This document shows, one piece after another, positions 35,373-47,300 of a DNA stretch of 64,000 nucleotides. Made by a program: the position numbers and the translations under genes. Where the stretch lies: contig CP136063.1 of the NCBI GenBank assembly GCA_032622095.1, positions 280,479,426 to 280,543,425 on the forward strand. The letters run 5' to 3'. The stretch is from Siphonodentalium dalli. Its lineage: Eukaryota; Mollusca; Scaphopoda; Gadilida; Siphonodentaliidae. Within the stretch, counting starts at the first letter, position 1; each line of letters begins with the position of its first letter. Below the pieces are notes generated by a model. The model was given only the letters and a program-made list of their open reading frames with translations, was not told the DNA's origin and ran no database searches.

Positions 35373-37582
35373 CAGTCAGATGCTCGTAGCCCGTTTATAT
35401 ATAACCATGGGTATATGCGACAAATACACAACGAAAACACACTCCACAGTTTGGATCGATAAGTCTTGCCCTGTGTATTTTGATGTTGAATTTTTTGACA
35501 ATCGGTCTTCCGTATCATTTCTACAACACAATTATCGTCTTAGTGCCTTAGCGTCTTAAAGCTACGATTTCTCCACCTACGATTTTCCCCACTTACGATT
35601 TTAATCGTAGCGTCTGCGGTGGCACTTACTTGCAGCACGACTTTATCGTGTGATCGTCACGGAAGCGTTTTATTTCAGAGTATGGTTAATACATTGCCGC
35701 CGGTGAAGTGTATTATCAGATAAGAAACAAATAAGCCTATGCCGAGGGCAGAAACTAAAGTTGCGAGAGGCACCCCTGGTTGAGTGTGGGATATTTGGCA
35801 CTCGAGACTTGGTTAGACAGTTTTCGTGGGGGTGGTCTCCACCTTGGAATTTCCAACTGCACCCCACCCCATTGAACCACACCAAACTCATAAGTTTGCG
35901 TAAATCAATTTGCACCCCCCCCCCTTTGCCCGTTGATTTTTCCCAAATGTTCCCTCACAGACTACCAGATGGTAGACTATTCCAAATGAACCAGTAATAT
36001 TGTGGCCACTTGTCGTTGTCGTGTGGGGGGGGGGGGGGGCAGGTGAAAAAGATGTTTCGGCCCAGTATGAGATTAAAACATCTTAACATCTAGTGGTATA
36101 ACACCACACAAATTTACACCCCGATCTATTTTTTCTTAAATTAATTAGCGAGTAACTACTGGCAAGGACACAGAACACACGGGTCGGCCGATGATTAGGC
36201 CCGATGTGAGAACATTTTTGAAATATGAACATGAACATTTGACAATCCTATATAGCATAGACCGGCCTCAACTGCACCCCCTTGAATCAGAATCACCCCA
36301 AACACAAATTCCATTTGCACCATCCCCCTTACATCAGTGCTCACGCCTATATATATTTAAAAAAAACCTATATTCCAGGTTTGAAAATTCAGATAGTTTA
36401 ACCTGAACAATTGCATAAATCATAACATCTAATGGTCTAACTCCAGACAAATCCCCACGGCTACGGGCAAGAGGCGGGGACACACCGGGTTGACCATGGT
36501 TCTTCGGCCCGGTGTGAGAAAATTTTTAAAACTATTAAATCCTAGCATGCAGCTAGACTGGCCTCAATTGAACCTTTCCTGGTGTTGGAAATTTCAAACC
36601 TCATACCCCCCTCAGGTTGGAAAACTCTCCAACTGATGACTATTTCAGTCCACAAGTTGACCAAATGAAGTAAAATATTGTTTTGCAGTGTTGTATTGGC
36701 CACGGGGGAATGGACAATGACAACGATAGTTGGCAATTTTTTTTTAATCTGAACAAGAAAATCTCAAAATCCTAGCATCTAGACTAGCCTCAAACCTTTC
36801 TAGAGTTGGACATTTCAAACCTGACTTAGGTTGGAAAATTTCAACTGATGACAATTCCAATGACAATATTTACCAAATGCATGACAATATTGATTTCTTA
36901 AATTAACTAGCAGTTTTTTGACTGGCCACGGGGGAGGGACCAGGACATAAACTGTCCAAGTGTTGGAAATTTCCAACCTGTCACCCTCCTAAGGTTGGAA
37001 ATTTCCAACTGATGACCATTTCAGTCCAAAATATTTACCAAAAATAGGAAAATATGCAAATAAATTGTTTGAAAATCAAACTACAAGAACATTTTCAACT
37101 TAATGTTGGTGTGAAATTTCCAACTAATGTTTTGGCAGGTATGAAATTTCCAACTGTTGAACATTTTGACCAAAGTTGGGGGGGGGGGGGGTGAGGCATC
37201 CCAACCCCACCCCTGTCGCCACGTCTCTGTCTATATCATATAAATACTTTTTCTAAAAACCCTTAAACCAACTCGACGGGCGATTTCCCTGCGCTCCTGT
37301 TGCGCAAATTCTAGTATAAAAGGTGCGTCTATTTCAGACAAAGTTCAAACAGTAAATGTGACAAGACAAGACATAGAAACCGCTAATCTCATATTACCAA
37401 TCTGACAACACCAGTCGAACATGATTACCTTTCAAAGCAATAACACCGGGCACCATGTTACGGACAACCACAGGCACGCACACCATGGATAAATACACGG
37501 TGAAAAGAACGGCATTTTTTTGTACGGTTATATCTGACATATACCCATGGTTATATATAAACGGGCTACGAGCATCTGACTG
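35373..37582. mobile_element. 2.2-kb element with perfect 45-bp terminal inverted repeats
   Basis: 35373-35417 and 37538-37582 are exact reverse complements over 45 bp, beginning CAGTCAGATGCTCGTAGCCC. The insertion sits inside a dispersed repeat, giving left flank ...gagttATG and right flank ATGgcc, i.e. a 3-bp duplication. The interior has many 'ggttggaaatttcc' / 'ccaactgatgac' phrases (36560-37170) and poly-G/poly-C tracts. No transposase was recognised. Superfamily unknown. Confidence 0.85.
36560..37175. repeat. Degenerate 'gttggaaatttccaac' repeat block
   Basis: 'ggttggaaa(a)tttcc' and 'ccaactgatga' alternate at least six times. Each pair is a small potential hairpin because ggttggaaattt and aatttccaac are complementary. 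It lies within the 45-bp TIR element. Confidence 0.6.
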
Positions 37583-38403
37583 ATGGCCTTTTTTTTTTAA
37601 ATAGGCTTTTAGCGACCCAAGCTGAAAATAGCTAATCACTATCACCAAGGTATGGGTTAAACATCGGCCGATCGTGATCGGCCTCTCATTGTATATACGA
37701 CAATCTACTAATAAATGTTATAACTAGTGTTAACTAGTGTGTGGTGAAATTTCTCACAAGTAGGGCATTTTGATTTCGAAGCCAAATGATTCCAAATCGC
37801 ATCGAATCTCGAATCTGGTCATTATGTCAGACGTATCAATAGTGAAGATGTAGATATCACTTGACTAAGTAGCTATATACCTGTTTCAATTGGTTCACTT
37901 TGGAATGACGATAAGTGATTGTTATAAATGGATCATATTTTCAAATAATCTAACCAATTAAGTGTGGATTCTTTGTTTCCATCCCTGATATAAAATAATG
38001 AAACAATATCATAGCAATACTGAAGTCAGTAAGCAATCACATTCTGAAGTTCGACATATATTTGAAATTTTGCTAGATCAGTTACATCAGTCGTGCAATG
38101 TTTCGGTGTTCTATATATTATAGCTCATTCTACAACAGTGTTTGTAGTTTGGTCTTTCGTTGGTATCATAATCTATCTTTGCAAAAAAGCACTGTTGTTC
38201 GTTGTAGCAATGAGAATGCAACCTGTGCCAATGATTTGATACAATTTGAACCAGGACAGCCGATTTCGAATCAAATCAGACGAAAGATTTCGACTCACAT
38301 CGAATCATTTCACAGGGCCCTAATCACAAGCTTTTTCGGAGAGACAGTCTATTGCACTTTCATTATAATGAATATCATATTGCGGCTATCGTGCTATTTA
38401 TAA

Positions 38404-38785
38404 CAAAACTCTTCTCTGCTCATGCCGATGATAAACGATAAGCATTTCTCAAAATCCGCATCTTCTCATGCCAGAAGAAACAGACCACCTCACCCCCTGT
38501 CACCAATTTGGCTGCTAAAGTCAGAGGGGTGAACATGTGACTCCATTAGTGCAAAGTAGAAGTACAATTCTAGTTAATGAGTTCTTTGATCACGACATTT
38601 CTATATAACAGAATTCTGCTCCTTTGCTGATGATAAAAACAGTTTTGTCTCTCAAAACATTCATATGCGCAATCGTGAAGAAACAGACACACTGTCACCA
38701 GTTTGTCTTGTCAAAGTGACAGGGGTATCCATGTGACTCATGTGTGCAAAGTAGAAGTACAGTTCTAGTTGATATTTGCATTTAC
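38404..38785. repeat. Two-copy ~200-bp tandem duplication
   Basis: Blocks beginning 'tctctgctcatgccgatgat' (38413) and 'tctgctcctttgctgatgat' (38615) share the following text through 'caaagtagaagtaca(a/g)ttctag'. This forms the inner part of the right arm of the 6-kb element. Confidence 0.65.
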
Positions 38786-39001
38786 TGTGCTGTAGTTGGT
38801 GTCAAATATCATATGATTTCCTGACCAGTATTCTGGTCTCCCAGGTTATAGGAATATAAGGATTGGACCGGTATTCCAGTTTCTCAGGTTCAAAGGGTTA
38901 AGTCATCTGACGTCAAAGACATCTATCTCATGACACTCTGTGGGTCAATTTATCACTGTGTTTCCATTTTCACCAATCAGATTGCAACCATTTTGGGTTT
39001 A

Positions 39002-39880
39002 TAATTAATTATTTAATTAAATTAATTATTAGTACCCTTTCAAGAGATCTGATGTTAATGGGACCTATCTAATAAGATTCCCTGGGTCAAATTACTCATA
39101 TATACAAATTTTCAGCTCCGAGGGTCCAGTAGTTTCTGTATAAACAATCAGTAGATAAGAGCCAATTGAGACAGCCCTTCTAGTTTGACCTCACATGAAG
39201 AAAGATTAACGATTCAAACTGCATAATCCATAATGGAATATTTAATCACATAAATTGGCATAACTTCAGTTACGGGCGGCCTATCACAGACATTTTTTCA
39301 GCAATGTGCTCAGTGGATTAACGGGCATTGATTATATTCTGACTGAGTAAAGCTACATGTACATCAGTGTAATCCTAGTGTACCACCTTCATTATGTGGG
39401 TAAATTATATGATGGATAGGTTGTGAGCCATTATTTCTTCCACTATACCTAAGTTGACAAATTGAGTGGCTTTGTGATCCATCAGCCAGTTCTCTGTTCA
39501 GACTTGTCACTGTCAATACGGGGGACTAGGTGTGATTTTAGCTGACTCTTCAAGATGTGTCACCTGTCACTGGTCTGACACCCATATACCCCCTTCCCCC
39601 CTTGGATTTTACTCTTTGCATGACTAAATCCTTTGGCACACCCTACAGACCACATCACTCATCAGAGCTTCACCAAACTTCATATTGATCTTCAGGGTGA
39701 CCACTAGATGGGAGCTGTCAAATGTTTTTGAATTTCATTGGAAAAAATGGCCTCCAGCAGCCATCTTGGATTTTACTTTATATATATCTCTTCATGTTGA
39801 CATCTAGTATTACTTGGACATTTTAACTTTCCACATTCCTAATCGCTCCATTGACTTAACACATGAAATTATCCACGATC
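39002..39880. other. No recognisable gene
   Basis: AT-rich. One phrase, 'ccagcagccatcttggattt' at 39752, resembles the giant foldback arm vocabulary. It may include the PIGB promoter region further right, but no core promoter element can be supported. Confidence 0.35.
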
Positions 39881-40046
39881 CAAGTTGAGCTACAGTGTCA
39901 TTGACACTTTCATTGTTTTATCTTGGCGGCATTCACTGTTACAGAAATACATCAACATCCTAAAAATAGACAAGTTTATAAAGAAATTATCAGATGTAGA
40001 TCAGACCCTTGATGATGATACATGTATACCACAATTAATTACTCTC

Positions 40047-40218
40047 AGGTGCCTAATAATCGTGATGGCCTAATAATAGTGATGGGTGGGGATTTAGGCT
40101 GAAATTAATAATAGTGATGGCAATTTCACACTATGTCTCAATGCCAAATAATAGTGATCATTGGGGAATTTTCTACAGAATTAATAATCGTGCTGACACT
40201 ATTATTAGGCACCTGATA
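40047..40218. mobile_element. Small TIR MITE (caggtgcctaataat ends)
   Basis: Left CAGGTGCCTAATAAT and right ATTATTAGGCACCTG are exact complements. The interior contains five 'taataatagtgatgg'-like words. About 170 bp. No clear target duplication. Confidence 0.65.
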
Positions 40219-40362
40219 TATTGGGACATGTTTGCCTAAACTCATAATTATAAAAATGTGACACTTTATTGGACATAATCAGCTGGAAATTGTTGGATAA
40301 TATTTCTTGAGGTGATTATAGTAATTGCTACATTCAATATTTAATTCATCCTTACTAGTGCT

Positions 40363-40806
40363 GATGGGGTCATTGTCACAAGGCATCGATCACATTCGTA
40401 GCCAGCTGTTTAAAGCGATCATAAATGTTGCCAGCTTTTCTATGGCGATCACATTTGTAGCCAGCTTTTCATATTCATGCGAGCCGCAATAAACAAGATT
40501 AGGTTAATCTCATTTTTCTGAGTTGATGGATGAAAAACAACTTGAATTTTAAATTTATATCAGTTCATTTAATAACCTGAGGTTTCTGATAAATTACGTT
40601 AGAATGCTTGAATTATATTCCAATACAAGTTGATAAACGAAGTCATTTCTGGAGCATGCATATGACGTCGACATTTTAGTCACAAATGCGATGACGTCAT
40701 ATTTCGCGCCATATAAAGCATGGAATTAGAAAAGCTGGCTACATTTGTGATCGAATTAAAAAGCTGGCTACGAATGTGACAGGAGCCTTGTGACAATGAA
40801 CCCATC
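40363..40806. mobile_element. TIR MITE with possible 8-bp target duplication
   Basis: The ends 'gatggggtcattgtcacaag' and 'cttgtgacaatgaacccatc' are near-complementary and extend into 'cacattcgtagccagct' on both sides. Outside are tactagtg (40353-40360) and tactagta (40812-40819). The words 'gatcacatttgtagccagct' recur inside, so the subterminal region is itself iterated. Confidence 0.7.
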
Positions 40807-40958
40807 GGCCATACTAGTACATGTAAAAAATCAGGAATCTTATGGATATGTTACATATTTTATGACTGTAAAATTTGTTTCCTGGTTAATAATTTAATAC
40901 ATTCTTATGTATGGTATGTATCACTTCTCTTTTTATGTTAATCCCACAGGACAAAGAA

Positions 40959-40982
40959 ATGAACTACCACTTGTATATTTAA
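40959..40982 (+). promoter_or_regulatory. Possible 7-codon uORF before PIGB
   Basis: ATG at 40959 and TAA at 40980-40982 enclose seven codons ending 6 nt before the PIGB ATG at 40989. A candidate 3' splice site (cccacag) ends at 40949, so these bases may be 5' UTR in the mature mRNA. Weak evidence only. Confidence 0.3.
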
Positions 40983-40988
40983 GTGACA

Positions 40989-41320
40989 ATGCCTAAATCA
41001 AGCAAAGGGTCCGTTACAATCCACAGAAGGAAATTGAAACACTCACAGAAAGAATTTGCACTGAAGAAAGGCTTCCCATATGCTTCACCAAGCACATCAG
41101 AGGAAGAAACTGAGACAAAAGACTTACGGGAGGAACAAGGGTATTTGTTTGACGATGAGGTCCTCGGGCCATCGATCGTTAAGAAAATTGTGTCGAACGA
41201 GAAAACACTACTGCTGTCACTCATCGCCTTCAGAGTGGTTAATGCTCTGATAATTCAGACATCGTTTGTGCCTGATGAATACTGGCAATGTCTTGAGGTG
41301 GCACATAATATGGTCTTTGG
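40989..41320 (+). CDS. PIGB: PIGB exon 1
   Basis: It encodes a basic N-terminus, an acidic stretch ([13 protein letters not shown]), then the first membrane segment (about residues 74-90, [17 protein letters not shown]) and [17 protein letters not shown]. The donor is GTGAGT at 41321; it ends after two bases of a glycine codon. Confidence 0.93.
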
Positions 41321-44300
41321 GTGAGTTTATAGACAGAGCAATTATAATAGAATTTATTGACAACAGACAGGGGCAGTGTTTGCAGTGTGATAATTGCTTC
41401 ATAAAATTGTGAGATTGACCAAATTGTCATTTCTTATCGAAATGGCCTTGTTACAATCGGAGTGGCATGTTGAGATTTGATTATATTGTATTGGCAGCAG
41501 GATAATCCGATATTATAGTCAATACTGATAAAGGTGTTTGTGTTGGGTGTTGCATTTAAAATAGTCATATTTGTTAAAACTGCCATAAACAGAAAGATTA
41601 TTAAAATATGGACAGACCTTGTTCTTATACCAATCATAAATATCATATAAATAGCATGTTATTGTCAAGATCATATGCTGTGTTATGTAAACAAAATAGA
41701 CATTCTGTTACAGAATGTTTGTCTATAAACAAATGCTCAGAACCATCCGAAGTCGACCAAGATCAAATTCATGGCGGCATGCACAGCAGTTTCATTCAAA
41801 TCACACCATTTTAATCGACCATACTACCCGTTGTCAGTTCAAAATCCAACTAATGTACGTTACTTTATGATTGGGGAATGATCAGACAGAAAACGTGTAC
41901 CTAATAGAATAGTTTTTTGCAAAGATATTTAATTTTATTACTCCAGTTCATAGTTTTTCCTAACATACATGTACATGTATATACATGTAATTACGTCACA
42001 CAACAAATAAGGATTTTACAACGTATAAATCGTACGTAGTAAATTGAAGAAGGAGATGATGCAATAGTTTGTCATCTCAAGAACAGATAGCTTGTTTATC
42101 ATTCAATGATTCATATCAATTCTTTCTAAACACTATGCATTTTTTCACTACTTCACGATTGCCTTTTGAGTTTATGATAAATCTTGTGAAGGAGAAATCA
42201 TGTATAGTGCAGTTTTTCTCTGAATCAGCTTGACAGAGGTTTAAGTATTGTGTTGTTCTTGTTGTGCGAACAATAGCCGACAATTTCCGGAAATCTATGG
42301 ATAACTTTGTGACTGATGATAAATAAAACAATGTGCTTTTCGTGAAAACATAACAAAATCGAAGTGCATTTTCATTCACTCAAAGTATGCGTATTGTGGA
42401 CAATAATCATAATTTTGCATTCATAGTATCATTATACATGTACTATAATTTTAATACATTCCTGGTGTGGTAACTTTTATTTCTAAATTATAACCTACAT
42501 GTACAACCATGTCTTCCAGAGCTTTAAGAGCGAAAATTACAATGAGGAATTATTTTTAAATGGGTAATTTTTAAAAGGATAAATATAGATTGAGGTGCGA
42601 TGATACTACAGTCCTATATTTTGATCCTGTTTGCACAATACATATCATGGCAATGATGGCATGTTTGTTTGGCTGACACTGTTGTAATACTTGTTAAGAG
42701 TAATTGTATTCCCCGCTATTTATTCCAGAAAATCAAACAGTGTTCACGCTGGCCCAGAAATTCCTTTAGCCATTCTTTTCAGCCAAATGCCATTTTTGTA
42801 GACACTTTGCATCTGCTTTAGCCACTTATTTTGGAACATATTTTGAGATAAATTAAATGTTTATTACATTTTATTTTCAAAATAAAACAATACTAGTACC
42901 AATGTAACATGGTCACTGAAATCTAGCTTTCTCTTTCGATTCATTTTGGAAATTGTGACTTGCAATGAAAACTGCGGGTACTTAACCCTTTACCCAACAA
43001 ACCGGCCAAAACCGGCCAAATAAAGCTTCAACAGCCTAAAATATCTTCGGTCTGTCTCAATAGAACCATACAAATATGGATATCATTGGAACCGGCTCCT
43101 TGACCACATTGTGATAGTTACAGTTATGCCCTGTGCCAATGCATTCTCTTATGTATGCGAGTCGACCATAGGTCGCCTCGCATATATAAGAGAATGCATT
43201 GGCCTAAAAAAATTTTTTTTTAACACTTTTTACCATTTTTTCTTACATTCTTTAACAATTTTATAATTTTTAATGTGTTAAGCCAATGCATTCTCTTATA
43301 TATGCGAGGCGACCTATGGTCGACTCGCATATATAAGAGAATGCATTGGCACAGGGCCCTTCTGTTGGGTAAAGGGTTAAAGCATCATTCCCTGATCCTT
43401 TGTTGTTGAGTTGTTTCCGGGTAGGATGTTCGGACTGCAATGTGCAAGTCCCTTCACCCTTTCTTTGTGTTTTCAATGAAGATCGATAGATCTTAATGTT
43501 TCTTGAATCCAGACTATCCGGAACAGCTACATGTTTGATATTATCAAACATGTAGCTGTTTGGGATAGTCTGGACTCAAATAGATTGCAATATTGCCAGT
43601 AATCGTAGTTCTATTTGTTTGTTCACTGCCTTCTTTTTTTTATTTCAAGGTATGGTTATATGACATGGGAATGGAAGAATGCATTGAGGGGCTACTTACA
43701 TCCGTTCATCTTTGCAGCTCTTTATAAAATACTTGCCATATTCAGACTTGACTACAGAATTTTACTGGTTAGTATTGTACTTATATCATCTGCATGGTAA
43801 TTATCCCCTGAATTTTTTTTCTTCTGGGTACTACCATTTTGTATAGAAATCACCGGTGTCTGTCCGTCCCAGACGGTTTCCAGATGATAACTTTAGTTTT
43901 AGTTATCTGATTGTTTTCAAATTTGGTATATGGATTACCCACATGAAAGTACAGGTTATGTTTAAATCTGTGTTCGGTCCACCAATTTTGACCGGAGTTA
44001 TGGTCCTTTTAAATTTTCTTCCCAGATGATAACTTCTATAGTTATAGTTATCCAATGGTTTTCAAATTTTGTATCTGGATTACTCACATGAAAATACAGG
44101 ACAAGTTCAACCTTTCACAGAGTTAGAATTTATGGATTATTCTGGTGTCTAATCAAATAAAACAAGGTGTGGTAATTATTCTGGTGTCTAATCAAATATG
44201 TTAACAACATATACTGTTGGATGCAAAGTTTGGATTAATGATTGTTCCCATGATAAACATTTTCATATCTAAAAGCCACCGGTCAAATTAAGCCTTTTAT

Positions 44301-47300
44301 TACTATAAGCACTGGAGAAAAAAAATCACAGATCTTGTTGGACCCAATGACCGAAAATGCACAACAATTTATTTGATATCCCCAATTACTAAAAAAAATA
44401 CACCTGTTTGGAAAATTGCATATTTTCAAGGCATCACTTTGAACTGCCACACATTGGATAATTGTGCCCCCCCCCAGTGGCTGTGTTGTTAAAGTGCATT
44501 GTGCATTAGGTCAACATAACCAGTCCAGAAATCCCAAAGCTGGTTCAAATCCCACAAGTCAGAATTTGTGACTCGTGTACCAGTATGCATACATTAATGC
44601 TCTAAATAATCGACCCCTTAACCACAGCAGAATTATGGGTAACTTTTCAGGATTTAGTCTGAAATATGGCTTATTGCCATTCATCGGAAAGCTCTCATCC
44701 ACCCCTTAACCACAGCAGAATTATTGGTAACTTTTCAGGATTTAGACGGAAATATGGCTTGTTGCCATTCATCGGAAAGCTCTCCCTGAGAGCTTTCCGA
44801 TGAATGTCAATAAGCCATATTTCAGACTAAATCCTGAAAAGTTACCAATAATTCTGCTGTGGTTAAGGGGTGGATTAATTAGAGCATTGATACTGTATGT
44901 CCCAACAGCATGTTTAAAGACTATTTGCTGATTATAATGGTGTTCTTACTGATTATAATGGTGTTCTTACTGATTATAATGGTGTTCTTACTCACTATAA
45001 TGGTGTTCTTACTGATTATAATGGTGTTCTTACTGATTATAATGGTGTTCTTACTGATTATAATGGTGTTCTTACTGATTATAATGGTGTTCTTACTGAT
45101 TATAATGGTGTTCTTACTGATTATAATGGTGTTCTTACTGACTATAATGGTGTTCTTACTCACTATAATGGTGTTCTTACTGATTATAATGGTGTTCTTA
45201 CTCACTATAATGGTGTTCTTACTCACTATAATGGTGTTCTTACTGATTATAATGGTGTTCTTACTGATTATAATGGTGTTCTTACTGACTATAATGGTGT
45301 TCTTACTGATTATAATGGTGTTCTTACTGATTATAATGGTGTTCTTACTGATTATAATGGTGTTCTTACTCACTATAATGGTGTTCTTACTGATTATAAT
45401 GGTGTTCTTACTCACTATAATGGTGTTCTTACTGATTATAATGGTGTTATTAATGATTATAATGGTGTTCTTACTCACTATAATGGTGTTCTTACTGATT
45501 ATAATGGTGTTCTTACTGATTATAATGGTGTTCTTACTGATTATAATGGTGTTCTTACTCACTATAATGGTGTTCTTACTGATTATAATGGTGTTCTTAC
45601 TGATTATAATGGTGTTCTTACTCACTATAATGGTGTTCTTACTCACCATAATGGTGTTCTTACTGATTATAATGGTGTTCTTACTCACTATAATGGTGTT
45701 CTTACTGATTATAATGGTGTTCTTTATTTTAATTCTACTCTTTGCATTACTCAATTTTTCGGGATGGCACACAACCTGCATTTTTCATCCCATTGATCCA
45801 AAACAGCATTTGGATCATCAGGGTGACCTCTAGGTTGGAGCTATTTTATTTCTTTTAAAAACCTTGTCACCAGTGGCCATTGTGGATTTCACATTTGAAT
45901 CTCAACATATCCTGTGGCTTGAATTTATGGTTCTGTCTTTTTGAAATTTCACAGGATGTGACTTGGATCCTTGTTTTTGCATCAATAATTAAATCCCTGC
46001 ATTGAATTACCTAACTTTTTGTTTATATCGCTCATTAATATTCTTAATCCTTCCACTAACTGCAGTGCATAACATTTTACAAATTATTCCTATCCAAGTT
46101 GAGCTACAGTGTCATTGGCACAGTGGCACTTTAATTTATCTATGGCAATTGAATGCATAGTTAATATTAAACTATTGTAATAGACCTGAAGAATTGTTTC
46201 CGAGTTATGATTAACACAACATCTACAGTAATTGACTTCTTAACCACAGCAGAATTATGGGTAATTTTCAAGGATTTAGTCGGAAATATGGCTTGTTGCC
46301 ATTCATCGGAAAGCTCTCACTGAGAGCTTTCCGATGAATGGCAACAAGCCATATTTCCGACATATCCTGAAAAATTACCCATAATTCTGCAGTGATTAAG
46401 GAGTCGATTATTTAGGGCATTACTGTATCTGTATACTTTGATATGTATTGATAGGCAGAATGCATCTAAATGACAGGCTGAATTTGTATTGAGCCATCAT
46501 GTTGACAGACTGTAAATAGAGGATCTACAACAAGTCCCCAGTTTATAGCAGAATTCCGCCATTTAACTGGGACGAGTTGTAGATTCTATTTTATTACATG
46601 ATCCAAAACCTCGACAAAACATACTTAAATCAACAAATGGGACACGAAACTAACATCAGCTTCTATATGGCATGCAATGACGTTTCGCGTAACTATGCGT
46701 TGTTTGCCCGCATAAAGAAATACTCCCAGATAAATAAAGACTCTTTGGCGTATTTTAATGGCGATATTTAATGACATAACTTTTCAAACTCTTCATTTAT
46801 TATAGTTTGTTGGAAAAAAATTGGAAGCCATAGTATTTTGAGACGTAGCGTACGGAATGTAAAAAGACGAAAACCGGAAGTCAAAGGTCACCTGGCACTA
46901 TTTCCTGTTATTAAACGAACGTTTAATATCACAATTTATAGAACAGGTTTATTGAATGGAATAAGGGTAGGATTATGTAATAAAGAGTATTCCTAAATTA
47001 TCTCAAGACTTGAACAATACTCATGTTTTTGCAGATTAAACTTCCCAGGATTCTACAGGGAGTGATCGCTGGATATGGTGACTACTACCTGTTTAAGTTA
47101 TCAGAGAAATTCTGTGATCGGGCTACAGCCCAATGGACACTGCTGTGTCAAATACTCTCATGGTTCACTATGTACTGTGCGACTCGGACACTAAGTAACT
47201 CCACTGAGGCTGTTTTCATTGTGATAGCTCTGTACTACTACCCATGGCCAACGAAGAAACAGTGAGTCTTATTTCTTAATAATATATTTGCAAGGAATCT

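Larger units (their letters stand above)
32846..38897. mobile_element. 6-kb TTAA-flanked element (piggyBac-like), with nested insertions
   Basis: TTAA lies at 32842-32845 and 38898-38901. The ends GCCTTTGAACC and GGTTCAAAGGG are complementary, and the inverted similarity extends about 185 bp inward (32846-33030 with 38713-38897), including 'gaataccggtccaatcctta' and 'tagaa(t/c)tgtacttctac'. No transposase was recognised. A SINE (33261-33680) and a separate TIR element (35373-37582) lie inside. The 6-kb size may result from later insertions into a smaller element. Confidence 0.75.

Noticed and set aside
44465-44560. Second tRNA-derived SINE head (box B-like 'tggttcaaatccca' at 44532)
   Set aside because: Only box B is convincing. 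The box A candidate is poor and no body or tail could be defined.
44910-45833. Open frames of 307 (plus) and 286 (minus) codons as a membrane protein gene
   Set aside because: They arise from a 21-bp tandem repeat, are open on both strands, and lie inside a PIGB intron.
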